Origin: CAYXSX01 sp964467925
Lineage (GTDB): Bacteria > Pseudomonadota > Alphaproteobacteria > Micavibrionales > Micavibrionaceae
Direction of reading: 5' to 3'
Assembly (NCBI GenBank): GCA_964467925.1
Contig: CAYXSX010000012.1
Span: forward strand, 1-44,927
DNA: 44,927 nucleotides
Part shown: piece after piece, positions 14,021 to 21,612 of the stretch
Numbering within the stretch: the stretch's first letter is position 1
How the letters are laid out: each line of letters begins with the position of its first letter
Translations under genes and position numbers: made by a program
Notes under the pieces: model-generated
Seen by the model: the letters and a program-made list of their open reading frames with translations, nothing else
What the model was told of the DNA's origin: nothing
The model's database searches: none

Positions 14021-15040
14021 ATGATACAGAAGAACTGGCAAGAGCTGATTAAACCTACCAAGCTGGACATTTCCCACAGCGACAACCCGAACCGCGGCAA
14101 AGTCGTTGCGGAACCTCTGGAGCGCGGCTTCGGCCTGACGCTGGGTAACGCCCTGCGCCGTATCCTCCTGTCCTCTCTTCAGGGCGCGGCGGTAACGGCC
14201 GTTCAGATCGACGGCGTTCTGCATGAGTTTTCCTCTATCGAGGGCGTGCAGGAAGACGTAACCGACATCATCCTGAACATCAAGGCTCTGGCTGTGCGTA
14301 TGCACTCCGAAGGACCCAAGAAAATGCGCCTTTCCGCCGAAGGTCCCGCCGTTGTAACGGCTGCGATGATCGAAGCAGGCGCGGATATCGAAATCATGAA
14401 CCCCGACCTGATCATCTGCACGCTGGACAAGGGTGCGAAGCTGGCCATGGAAATGACCGTGGACACAGGCAAGGGTTACTGCCCCGCTGCGCAAAACCGC
14501 CCCGAGGAAGCCCCCGTCGGCTTGATTCCCGTGGACAGCGTGTTCTCTCCCGTGCGTAAGGTGACTTACGAAGTGGAAGACACCCGCGTGGGCCAGATCA
14601 CAGACTACGACAAGCTGACGCTGACCGTTGAAACCAACGGCGTGATCACACCCGAAGATGCCGTGGCGTTTGCTTCCCGCATCATGCAGGACCAGCTTCA
14701 GGTTTTCATCAACTTCGATGAACCCAAAGCGGCACAGGAATCACAGGAAGCGGAAGAACTGCCCTTCAACAAAAACCTTCTCAAGAAGGTTGAAGAGCTC
14801 GAGCTTTCCGTTCGTTCCGCCAACTGTCTTAAAAACGACGCCATCATTTACATTGGCGATCTGGTCCAAAAGAGCGAGGGCGACATGCTCCGTACGCCGA
14901 ATTTCGGTCGTAAATCTCTGAACGAGATCAAGGAAGTGCTCAGCACGATGGGTCTGCACCTTGGTATGCAGGTCGAGGGCTGGCCACCGGAAAATATTGA
15001 AGAAATGGCAAAGAAAGCGGATGACCCCTTCGCCGGTTAA
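14021..15040 (+). CDS. rpoA: RNA polymerase alpha subunit
   Basis: The alpha subunit nucleates polymerase assembly and contacts UP elements and activators. The 339-residue product has the N-terminal dimerisation domain (EPLERGFGLTLGNALRRILL, residues 29-48), the insert domain, a linker at about 240-255 and the C-terminal domain with LELSVRSANCLKNDAIIYIG, GRKSLNEIKEVLSTMGLHLG. Length is typical for alphaproteobacteria. ATG 14021 follows AAAGAGGACAAT. It is co-transcribed with rpsM and rpsK and precedes rplQ by 35 nt. Confidence 0.98.
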   Translation: MIQKNWQELIKPTKLDISHSDNPNRGKVVAEPLERGFGLTLGNALRRILLSSLQGAAVTAVQIDGVLHEFSSIEGVQEDVTDIILNIKALAVRMHSEGPKKMRLSAEGPAVVTAAMIEAGADIEIMNPDLIICTLDKGAKLAMEMTVDTGKGYCPAAQNRPEEAPVGLIPVDSVFSPVRKVTYEVEDTRVGQITDYDKLTLTVETNGVITPEDAVAFASRIMQDQLQVFINFDEPKAAQESQEAEELPFNKNLLKKVEELELSVRSANCLKNDAIIYIGDLVQKSEGDMLRTPNFGRKSLNEIKEVLSTMGLHLGMQVEGWPPENIEEMAKKADDPFAG

Positions 15041-15075
15041 GGGCAAAGAAGGGTTTTTCGAAAAGGTGAAAAACA

Positions 15076-15555
15076 ATGAAACACGGTATTAAACAGCGCA
15101 AACTCAACAGATCCTCGACGCACCGTCAGGCGATGCTGGCCAATATGGCGGCGTCTCTGATCAAGCACGAGCAGATCAAGACAACTCTGCCCAAGGCGAA
15201 GGAGCTTAAGCCCTATGTGGAAAAGCTGATTACGATGGGCAAGCAGGCTGCGGCCAAGCCGGAAACGGCGCTGGCGAAACGCCGTCAGGCTATCTCCGTT
15301 ATGGGTGACCGCGATCAGGTTAAGAAAATCTTCGATGTTCTGGCCGAGCGTTACGAAGCCCGCGACGGCGGTTACACACGCATCATGAAGGCCGGTTTCC
15401 GCTACGGCGACGCTGCGCCCATGGCTGTGATCGAGCTGGTTGACCGCGATGTCGATGCCAAGGGTAAAGACAGCGGCCCCGTCGAATTCGACGAGCAGCC
15501 GGAAGAGGCTCCCGCCGCCGAAGCGCCGAAGAAAAAGAAAGCCGCTGCGGCTTAA
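15076..15555 (+). CDS. rplQ: 50S ribosomal protein L17 with C-terminal extension
   Basis: Residues 1-118 are L17, which sits by the tunnel exit: MKHGIKQRKLNRSSTHRQAM, LANMAASLIKHEQIKTTLPK, AKELKPYVEKLITMGK and GGYTRIMKAGFRYGDAAPMA. Residues 119-159 are an extension, first acidic (DEQPEEAPAAEAP) then KKKKAAAA. Alphaproteobacterial L17 is often somewhat extended; E. coli L17 is 127 residues. ATG 15076 follows AAAAGGTGAAAAAC. A clear terminator follows. Confidence 0.96.
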   Translation: MKHGIKQRKLNRSSTHRQAMLANMAASLIKHEQIKTTLPKAKELKPYVEKLITMGKQAAAKPETALAKRRQAISVMGDRDQVKKIFDVLAERYEARDGGYTRIMKAGFRYGDAAPMAVIELVDRDVDAKGKDSGPVEFDEQPEEAPAAEAPKKKKAAAA

Positions 15556-15578
15556 GCTTTGCGGATATAATAAATTTA

Positions 15579-15608
15579 AAAGGAGCCGAAAGGCTCCTTT
15601 TTGCTTTT
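15579..15608 (+). terminator. rho-independent terminator after rplQ
   Basis: AAAGGAGCC (15579-15587) and GGCTCCTTT (15592-15600) form a perfect 9-bp stem with a GAAA tetraloop, followed by TTGCTTTT. This closes the alpha operon. The next repeat element begins one base later. Confidence 0.9.
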
Positions 15609-15694
15609 GTCATCCTGAGCGGAGGGCGAAGCCCGTAGTCGAAGGATCTCAAATTTGGAGAGAAGATCCCTCAGCGCGAGCGCTTCAGGATGAC
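15609..15694. repeat. GTCAT...ATGAC repeat; supplies the panC stop codon
   Basis: The 86-bp element begins GTCATCCTGAGCG and ends CGCTTCAGGATGAC, imperfect inverted ends with internal AAGGATCTC/GAGAAGATCC arms. It lies between the terminator of rplQ and panC. The panC TGA stop (15685-15687) and the codons before it fall inside the repeat end, so insertion has set the present C-terminus of PanC. Confidence 0.8.
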
Positions 15695-16527
15695 AGGAGA
15701 GGGAAATTATCAATCAACCGTGTCCTGCCCACATAAGCGGCGGCGAGGATACGGCCCCAGCGTTTTTCGACGTAATCGACTTTATCGAACCCGGCGGCTG
15801 ACAGTTCTTTCGTCATTGCGAGGAGGGCGTCAGCCCGACGCGGTAATCCAGTCTGCGCCTCTAGATTGCTTCCCCCGGCTTGGGGCCGGGGTTGCAATGA
15901 CGATGCGGTTTCGCGCAAAATCAGATTCATCTTGCGGGCAATAACCAGTTCCTCCGGCGACAGGTATGTATTTCGCGACGAAAGGGCGAGGCCGTGTTCA
16001 TCACGCACAATCGGCGCGCCGATAATTTCGATGGGCAGGCTTAGTACCTTCACCATCTCTTTAATCACCATCAGTTGCTGGTAATCTTTTTCACCGAAAA
16101 CGGCGACGTCGGGCCGCACATGGTCAAACAGCGTACGTACCACAGTACAGACACCGTCAAAAAAATGCGGTCGGAAATCACTTTCCAAACCCTTGGCGGC
16201 GTCCCCGGCGCGCGTGGTAATAACGGGGCCGTTTGGGTAAATCTCCGTCGCGTTCGGCAAATACAGCGCATTCACCCCCGCCGCTTCCAGCATCTTGGCA
16301 TCGCGCTCGTAATCGCGGGGGTAGGCGTCGAAATCCTCATGCGGGGCGAACTGGGTGGGGTTGACGAAAATGGAAACCACCACCTTGTCCGCCCGTTCCT
16401 GCGCCAGCCGCACCAGCGCCATATGGCCATCATGCAGCGCGCCCATGGTCGGCACGAAGGCGGTTTTCGCGCCCGCCCATTGGGTTTTTATTTGTTTGAG
16501 CTGGTTATATGTGGAGGCGGTTTGCAT
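15685..16527 (-). CDS. panC: pantothenate synthetase, with in-frame repeat insertion
   Basis: PanC joins pantoate and beta-alanine using ATP in CoA synthesis. The 280-residue product has the HIGH-type motif PTMGALHDGHMALV (residues 26-39), VSIFVNPTQF, the FGEKDYQQL segment and LALSSRNTYLSPEE. Residues about 209-239 are translated from a palindromic repeat (15812-15901) and do not belong to the family. After DYVE about 13 residues normally present before the conserved GRILAAAYVGRTRLIDN strand are absent. The last residues and stop come from a second repeat. Start ATG 16527 matches the family start; no strong binding site is seen. It follows panB on the same strand, 135 nt downstream. Activity is uncertain, since the C-terminal lid domain is altered. 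Confidence 0.93.
   Translation of the reverse strand: MQTASTYNQLKQIKTQWAGAKTAFVPTMGALHDGHMALVRLAQERADKVVVSIFVNPTQFAPHEDFDAYPRDYERDAKMLEAAGVNALYLPNATEIYPNGPVITTRAGDAAKGLESDFRPHFFDGVCTVVRTLFDHVRPDVAVFGEKDYQQLMVIKEMVKVLSLPIEIIGAPIVRDEHGLALSSRNTYLSPEELVIARKMNLILRETASSLQPRPQAGGSNLEAQTGLPRRADALLAMTKELSAAGFDKVDYVEKRWGRILAAAYVGRTRLIDNFPLLSS
15812..15901. repeat. GTCATTGC...GCAATGAC repeat inside panC
   Basis: The 90-bp element has terminal inverted repeats GTCATTGC and GCAATGAC. Its length is exactly 30 codons and it keeps the panC frame open. Inner blocks TAATCCAG and CTAGATTGCTTC and the CCCCGG/CCGGGG arm match the element at 19762-19869 in inverted order. It encodes part of the C-terminal domain of PanC, similar in principle to the Rickettsia palindromic elements found inside genes. 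Confidence 0.85.
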
Positions 16528-16564
16528 GGCTCTTATTGCGCAGGTTTTAAATTTACTCTTTACC

Positions 16565-16641
16565 GTCATCCCGGGCTCGTCCCGGGATCCATTCATCCGC
16601 CTGGCGAGGGTTGAGAAATGGATTCCGGCCTTCGCCGGAAT
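16565..16641. repeat. double-hairpin repeat between panB and panC
   Basis: The element starts GTCATCCCGGG. The first stem is ATCCCGGG/CCCGGGAT (16568-16575 with 16581-16588, loop CTCGT); the second is ATTCCGGC/GCCGGAAT (16622-16629 with 16634-16641, loop CTTC). The right end reads AATGGCG instead of the usual ATGAC and so is degenerate. It lies in the panB-panC mRNA and could affect its stability or processing. Confidence 0.7.
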
Positions 16642-16662
16642 GGCGTCTTGTTAAATATGATT

Positions 16663-17505
16663 CTAGGATGCTTTTTTGCCGCCATCAACCAGCTTGGGGC
16701 GGGAGTATAAATATTCCACGCTGGGGAATTTACGCGCCCGCACATCGGCGGCATAGGCGCCGACCGCCTTATCGATCGTTCCGGCAAGGTCCGCATATTT
16801 CTTCACGAATTTCGGCGTGTGCCCGGTCAAAAGCCCCAGCATGTCTTCGCTCACCAGTATTTGCCCGTCGCAATTGCTTGAGGCCCCGATGCCGATGGTG
16901 GGGATGTTCACGGCCTTTGTAATCATATCCGCCACATCGGCCACCGTGCCCTCCACGACCACCGAAAAGGCTCCGGCCTGCGCCACTGCGCGTGCGTCTT
17001 CCAGAACGATGGCCTCGCTTTGCGCCGTCTTGCCCTTAACGCGGTATCCGCCTTCCTTGAGCACCGATTGCGGCTGAAGGCCGATATGTGCCATCACCGG
17101 GATATTGCGGCCCGTCAGGTATTCAATCGTGGCGGCCATGTTCTTGCCGCCCTCCAGCTTCACCGCGCCGGCATTGGTTTCGCGCATCACGCGGGTGGCG
17201 TTGCGGAATGCCTGCTCCGGGCTTTCCTCGTAAGACCCGAACGGCATATCGACCACCACGCAGGCGGCTTTCGAGGCCCGCACAACCGCGCGGCCGTGAT
17301 TGATCATGATATCAAGCGTAACCTCCAGCGTGTTATCCATGCCGTACAGCGCCATGCCCAGCGAATCGCCAACCAGCAGCAAATCGCAATGCGCATCGAG
17401 CAGGGCGGCCATCGGCGCGGTATAGGCGGTCAGGCAGACAAGCGGCTCTGCCCGCCCCTTGGCGGCGCGGATGTCGGAAACGGTTGTGCGTTTGGGTTTG
17501 GTCAC
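16663..17505 (-). CDS. panB: 3-methyl-2-oxobutanoate hydroxymethyltransferase
   Basis: PanB makes ketopantoate from alpha-ketoisovalerate and methylene-THF, the first committed step to pantothenate. The 280-residue product has the TIM-barrel motifs: VCLTAYTAPMAALLD, LLVGDSLGMALYGMDNTLEV, MPFGSYEESPEQA, VKLEGG and PVMAHIGLQPQSV, and IGIGASSNCDGQILVSEDML. The start is GTG at 17505 with AGAAGGG seven bases upstream; the next residues TKPKRTTVSDIRAAKG fit the family. It forms a unit with panC and is divergent from htrA, with 58 nt between the starts. Confidence 0.96.
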   Translation of the reverse strand: MTKPKRTTVSDIRAAKGRAEPLVCLTAYTAPMAALLDAHCDLLLVGDSLGMALYGMDNTLEVTLDIMINHGRAVVRASKAACVVVDMPFGSYEESPEQAFRNATRVMRETNAGAVKLEGGKNMAATIEYLTGRNIPVMAHIGLQPQSVLKEGGYRVKGKTAQSEAIVLEDARAVAQAGAFSVVVEGTVADVADMITKAVNIPTIGIGASSNCDGQILVSEDMLGLLTGHTPKFVKKYADLAGTIDKAVGAYAADVRARKFPSVEYLYSRPKLVDGGKKAS

Positions 17506-17563
17506 TTTATTGCCCTTCTATCGCCTCTTGAGATTTCAGATAAGCTGTCCTAAATTCCTGCCT

Positions 17564-18991
17564 ATGATTATCAGGTTATTCCTCTTTTTCCTAGCGTTTT
17601 GCATATCAAATCCGACCTTCGCGCAGGAACGGACTGTTCCCGGTTCGCAAACCCAGATGCAGCTTTCCTTCGCTCCGCTGGTGCGGGAAATTTCGCCTGC
17701 AGTGGTAAATATCTATACGAAACGTGTCGTATCGCGGCGCTTTGGCGGCGGCTTTGCCAGCCCCTTTGCCAATGATCCGTTTTTCAGCCAGTTTTTTAAT
17801 GACAATATGTTCGGCTCGCGCATGCGCCAGCAGGTGGAAAGCTCTCTGGGTTCGGGCGTGATTATCGAGGCGGGCGGGCTTGTGGTCACCAACGCCCATG
17901 TGATCCGGGACGCGCAGGAAATCACCATCGGCCTGAATGACGGGCGGGAATTCGACGCCGAGCTGGCACTGTCCGACAAGGCCTCGGATCTTGCCTTGCT
18001 CCGCCTGCAAAATGTGAAGGAAGAGCTTCCCCACGCCACGCTCAAACCCAGCGAATCGCTGCAGGTCGGCGATCTCGTGCTCGCGATCGGTAATCCGTTC
18101 GGCGTCGGGCAAACGGTAACCAGCGGCATTGTTTCCGCGCTGGCGCGTTCCTCGCTCGACATTAATGACTTCAATTTCTTCATCCAGACCGATGCGGCCA
18201 TCAACCCGGGCAATTCCGGCGGGCCGCTGGTGGCGCTTGACGGCGGCGTGGTCGGCATTAATTCGGCCATTTACTCGCGTGACGGCGGTTCGCTCGGCAT
18301 CGGCTTTGCCATTCCTTCCGAAATGGTGGCCAGCGTGATTGCCGCCGCCAAGGACGGGCGCAGCGGAGAGCAGGGGGCCCAGCGTCCTTGGCTCGGCATT
18401 ACCGCGCAAAGCGTGACCTCCGATATCGGCGAATCGCTCGGCCTTGCGAGGCCCTGGGGCGCGCTGATTTCCGCTCTGCATCCGCAAAGCCCGCTCCTTA
18501 AGGCCGGAATGAAGGTCGGTGATGTGGTGCAGGTGATCAACGGGCGCGAAATCCGCGATGCCTCCGAAATGAAATTCCGCATGGCGACCGTGCCGCTGGG
18601 CGGTAAGGCGGATTTTACGGTCGTGCGGGCGGGCAAGCATCTTGATTTTGCGGTCACCGCCATCACCCCTCCAGATTCCCCGCCGCGCGATGCCAGAACA
18701 CTGGGCGGCGATCATCCGCTTTCCGGCGCGGTCATTGCTAACGTGAATCCGGCGGTGGCAGAGGAATTGGGAATGAATGTGAACGAGGAAAAGGGTGTGG
18801 TTGTGACGAGTTTAGAGCCCTCAAGCCCCGCCGCTCGCCTTGTGCGCCCGGGCGATATGATCCGTGCTGTAAACGGGCAGGCAGCCGAAACCACCAAGGA
18901 CGTGCAATCCACCCTGAAACAGGGCGGCAATGCCGGATGGTCGTTCGTGTTTGAAAGGGATGGGCAGACGCGCCAGATAGTTCTTCGTTAG
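17564..18991 (+). CDS. periplasmic HtrA/DegP-type serine protease
   Basis: A DegP/DegQ-family protease and chaperone of the cell envelope. The ATG at 17564 gives 475 residues with a signal peptide (hydrophobic residues 3-20, likely cut after TFA). The trypsin-like domain has the triad His112 (VVTNAHV), Asp142 (SDLALL) and Ser218 (PGNSGGPL). PDZ1 spans about residues 270-365 and PDZ2 about 385-475. No Shine-Dalgarno is visible before this ATG, and upstream in-frame codons lie inside the divergent panB, so the start rests on the signal peptide. An htrA gene near rplQ is common in alphaproteobacteria. Its stop shares TTAG with the convergent gene at 18988. Confidence 0.93.
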   Translation: MIIRLFLFFLAFCISNPTFAQERTVPGSQTQMQLSFAPLVREISPAVVNIYTKRVVSRRFGGGFASPFANDPFFSQFFNDNMFGSRMRQQVESSLGSGVIIEAGGLVVTNAHVIRDAQEITIGLNDGREFDAELALSDKASDLALLRLQNVKEELPHATLKPSESLQVGDLVLAIGNPFGVGQTVTSGIVSALARSSLDINDFNFFIQTDAAINPGNSGGPLVALDGGVVGINSAIYSRDGGSLGIGFAIPSEMVASVIAAAKDGRSGEQGAQRPWLGITAQSVTSDIGESLGLARPWGALISALHPQSPLLKAGMKVGDVVQVINGREIRDASEMKFRMATVPLGGKADFTVVRAGKHLDFAVTAITPPDSPPRDARTLGGDHPLSGAVIANVNPAVAEELGMNVNEEKGVVVTSLEPSSPAARLVRPGDMIRAVNGQAAETTKDVQSTLKQGGNAGWSFVFERDGQTRQIVLR

Positions 18992-19443
18992 GCCGCGCCT
19001 TTTTCAAGTGCAGGTACATAGTCGTCATTAGCGGCCCGAAGGACAACATCGGGGTCGTAAGACAGGGCCTCTAACTCTGCGACCACATCTTCATAACCAA
19101 GGCCATTCTTGTAAACTTCCTCGCGCAGTTCTTCGGCGTCCATATCCAGAGCCTCTGCTAAAGCCGCCGTGCAGGCAAAGAACACACCGCCACCCGCTTT
19201 CATGGCAAGGGGTAAACGGTTACGCTCCTGCATTAACTGGTACAGCCAGTCGATAGTGGCAAGGTAGAAATCGTAGAGCCTTTTTTCGGCTTTTCTATGG
19301 AAGCCGCCGGTGGCCAGTCTGAAGATTGTACGGGCTGCGCCGCCACCCATTTTTTTCGCTGAAGGCGAACCAGGGATCACATAGCTGGCGATGCCGCCGT
19401 TGCTAATGTCTCTCTCTGATATGCTGTCATTTAAGTATAACAT
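18988..19443 (-). CDS. hypothetical protein, mostly helical, 151 aa
   Basis: I do not recognise this family. From ATG 19443, which follows AGAGAGAAGGAA, the product has 151 residues: a polar N-terminus, a Gly-rich stretch (KKMGGGAART), a helical middle with aromatic residues (RLYDFYLATIDWLYQLM), a small-residue hydrophobic stretch (AGGGVFFACTAALAEAL) and an acidic C-terminal half. An ATG 42 bases upstream has no binding site and a possible -10 (TATATC) lies between the two, favouring 19443. No signal peptide is seen. It stands alone, convergent with htrA and sharing its stop tetramer, with the AT-rich spacer upstream. Confidence 0.6.
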   Translation of the reverse strand: MLYLNDSISERDISNGGIASYVIPGSPSAKKMGGGAARTIFRLATGGFHRKAEKRLYDFYLATIDWLYQLMQERNRLPLAMKAGGGVFFACTAALAEALDMDAEELREEVYKNGLGYEDVVAELEALSYDPDVVLRAANDDYVPALEKGAA

Positions 19444-19673
19444 TTCCTTCTCTCTTAATTCGCAAGATATAGAAAAGTCATGCATAAGTCAAGAAAATAC
19501 GAAAATTTTTTAAGTCTTCGCTAGGTTTATATTAAAAATATGAATTTTATATTTACTATTTATTACAATAAAAATATAGTAAAAATTATTAATGTTTGGT
19601 TAATTTAGGGTTTGTAGAAGTATTTATTTAAAAATAATACATTGAGAAATAATTGCATATGCATGAAAAAATC

Positions 19674-19702
19674 TTGCAAAAATAGGAATAATTTCATATA
19701 AT
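19674..19702 (+). promoter_or_regulatory. sigma-70-like promoter upstream of glyQS
   Basis: TTGCAA (19674-19679) and a perfect TATAAT (19697-19702) are 17 nt apart. It faces glyQS and would give a leader of about 370 nt carrying the 19762 repeat. An ATG (19709) lies only six bases after the -10, at the expected transcription start. Confidence 0.6.
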
Positions 19703-19708
19703 GCGGCT

Positions 19709-20059
19709 ATGAGAAGCGAAGAATATAATTCAAAAATGACAAATCTACCGCAAGCATGTCCGTCATTGCGAGGACCCCGGGCCCCGACCCGAGGGACGAA
19801 GCAATCTAGAACCACAATCACTATCGCTGGATTGCTTCGCCCCGGTTCAAGTCCGGGGCTCGCAATGACGGAAAGGAAAACCAACGAACTAAAGGAATAT
19901 CGTTTAGAATCAGTGGGGATAGCCCCCCTCCCCCCAAATCCACACAAACGAACTGAAGAACAGGGCGGGCTTGGGCGTAACAAACAGAGGCACAAAACCC
20001 GCGCGCTTCCTCTTGTCTTTGCGCCGCGTCCACGGCATGATGAGCGCTGTTTTGAATAG
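19709..20059 (+). CDS. doubtful 116-aa leaderless ORF across a repeat
   Basis: ATG 19709 coincides with the expected start of the promoter at 19674-19702, so translation would be leaderless. The frame stays open for 116 codons, passing through the whole repeat at 19762-19869, and ends 20 nt before glyQS. The product is basic and Pro/Arg-rich with no recognisable domain. The repeat is open in several frames, so openness alone is weak evidence. It may be only a leader RNA. Confidence 0.15.
   Translation: MRSEEYNSKMTNLPQACPSLRGPRAPTRGTKQSRTTITIAGLLRPGSSPGLAMTERKTNELKEYRLESVGIAPLPPNPHKRTEEQGGLGRNKQRHKTRALPLVFAPRPRHDERCFE
19762..19869. repeat. GTCATTGC...GCAATGAC repeat upstream of glyQS
   Basis: The 108-bp element has the same terminal inverted repeats as the one inside panC and inner blocks GAAGCAATCTAGA and TGGATTGCTTCG that are themselves inverted. 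A GC-rich arm (CCCCGG near each end) completes the fold. It lies in the leader of glyQS. Confidence 0.85.
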
Positions 20060-20079
20060 TATTTGAAGGATTAATCGCC

Positions 20080-21612
20080 ATGACAGACGCCGTAAAAGAC
20101 ATGAAAGATATCGTTGCCCTGTGCAAACGCCGCGGATTTGTATTCCCCGCTTCCGATATCTATGGCGGTCTTAACGGTTTTTGGGACTACGGTCCGCTGG
20201 GTGTGGAGCTTAAAAATAATCTGCGTGATGCGTGGTGGAAAGACATGGTCATTACGCCGCCCATCGGCCCTGACGGCGCCCCGGTTGATATCGTCGGTAT
20301 TGATAGCGCGATTATTCAGAATCCTAAAACATGGGTGGCTTCCGGTCACGTGGGTGGTTTCTCTGATCCGATGGTGGATTGTAAGGAAACCAAGAAGCGT
20401 TATCGTCAGGATCACCTGATCGTTTTGACATCTGATAAGGCAGACCGCTGGCCGGCCTTCCATGAAGAAACCGAAGATGACGAGATTGAGAAAAAGCTTA
20501 AGAAACTTGGTATGCCGAAAGACATCTCCCTGTTTAAAAAGGTCAACCTGACGGAGCTTGATGTCGGCGCGTATGCGAAAATCGTTGGCCCCGATGTAAG
20601 CGAGCCCGGCACGCTGACAGAGCCCAAAGCATTTAACCTGATGTTCGAGACCTATGTGGGAGCAACACAGTCCGAAGATAATAAAGCCTATCTTCGTCCC
20701 GAAACGGCGCAGGGTATCTTCCTTAACTATAAAAACGTGCTGGATTCCTGCCGCGTAAAGCCGCCTTTTGGTATTGCGCAGATCGGTAAGGCTTACCGGA
20801 ACGAGGTAAACCCCCGTAACTTCATTTTCCGCTCCCGCGAGTTCGAGCAGATGGAAATGGAATGGTTCTGTCATGCCGACGAAGTAGAGCAGTGGCGTGA
20901 TTTCTGGTTTGAAGTGCGTCAGAAATTCTGGCGCTCTGTCGGTCTTACCAGCGACAATCTCCAGATGCGCAAGCATGGCCAGGACGAGCTTTCCCACTAT
21001 GCGAAGGAAGGTCTTGGTACGTCCGATATCGAATATAAATTTCCGTTCACGGCGCCCGGTTTCGGTGAGCTTGAGGGCATCGCGCACCGCTGCGATTTTG
21101 ACCTTTCCGCGCATCAGGAACATTCCGGCGTAAAGCTTGAATATCTGGATCAGGTCACGAACGAGCGTTATATTCCGCACGTGATCGAGCCCGCCGCCGG
21201 TTTGACGCGCGGTGTTCTGGCGCTGATCTGTGAGGCTTATACCGTGGATGCCAGCCGCCCTTCTGGTGTTTACCTCAACTTCACGCCTGCCATGGCGCCG
21301 AAGAAAGCCGCAATCCTGCCGCTTACAGCGAAGGAAGAACATGCGGCTCCTGCGACCAAATTGTATCTGGAACTGCGTGAGGAGTTTGCTGTTGATCTTG
21401 ATATTAAACAAAATATAGGTAAGCGCTACGCCCGTCAGGATGAAATCGGCACGCCGTATTGTTTCACAATTGATAATGATACGCTGGCGGATGGCACGGT
21501 GACCGTGCGTGACCGTAACACGATGGCGCAGGAACGCATTTCTATGGATAAGGTGTCTGACTATCTTCGTGAGAAAATGAAACCTTCCGCCAAAATGGCG
21601 AAGGCCGCCTAG
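20080..21612 (+). CDS. glyQS: glycyl-tRNA synthetase, single-chain alpha2 type
   Basis: A class II aminoacyl-tRNA synthetase of the eukaryote/archaea-like homodimer type, not the alpha2-beta2 enzyme usual in proteobacteria. The 510-residue product has the glycine-specific start CKRRGFVFPASDIYGGLNGF and WDYGPLGVELKNN, the RPETAQGIFLNYKNVL segment, motif 2 (AYRNEVNPRNFIFRSREFEQ), motif 3 with the class II arginine (IEPAAGLTRGVLALI) and a C-terminal anticodon-binding domain from about residue 405 (KAAILPLTAKEE, DEIGTPYCFTID, TVTVRDRNTMAQERI). ATG 20080 follows GAAGGATTAATCGCC. The last residues KPSAKMAKAA are an Ala/Lys end. The stop overlaps that of the convergent methyltransferase gene (CTAG). 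Confidence 0.95.
   Translation: MTDAVKDMKDIVALCKRRGFVFPASDIYGGLNGFWDYGPLGVELKNNLRDAWWKDMVITPPIGPDGAPVDIVGIDSAIIQNPKTWVASGHVGGFSDPMVDCKETKKRYRQDHLIVLTSDKADRWPAFHEETEDDEIEKKLKKLGMPKDISLFKKVNLTELDVGAYAKIVGPDVSEPGTLTEPKAFNLMFETYVGATQSEDNKAYLRPETAQGIFLNYKNVLDSCRVKPPFGIAQIGKAYRNEVNPRNFIFRSREFEQMEMEWFCHADEVEQWRDFWFEVRQKFWRSVGLTSDNLQMRKHGQDELSHYAKEGLGTSDIEYKFPFTAPGFGELEGIAHRCDFDLSAHQEHSGVKLEYLDQVTNERYIPHVIEPAAGLTRGVLALICEAYTVDASRPSGVYLNFTPAMAPKKAAILPLTAKEEHAAPATKLYLELREEFAVDLDIKQNIGKRYARQDEIGTPYCFTIDNDTLADGTVTVRDRNTMAQERISMDKVSDYLREKMKPSAKMAKAA

Larger units (their letters stand above)
19486..20079. other. 594-nt spacer: AT-rich tract, promoter, repeat
   Basis: Positions about 19490-19715 are extremely AT-rich with A and T runs and no credible gene. 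A good promoter is at 19674-19702 and a repeat at 19762-19869. The GC-richer part from about 19915 to 20060 contains C runs and no feature I recognise. The glyQS binding site GAAGGATTAATCGCC closes the region. Confidence 0.7.

Noticed and set aside
17459..17563. Upstream extension of HtrA
   Set aside because: It runs into panB on the other strand and would bury the signal peptide.
19921..20060. Riboswitch or T-box ahead of glyQS
   Set aside because: No T-box motif or specifier stem was seen, and T-boxes are not expected in proteobacteria; the region looks like repeat remnants.
20071..21411. 446-codon minus-strand ORF opposite glyQS
   Set aside because: Shadow of the synthetase gene with no recognisable domain.
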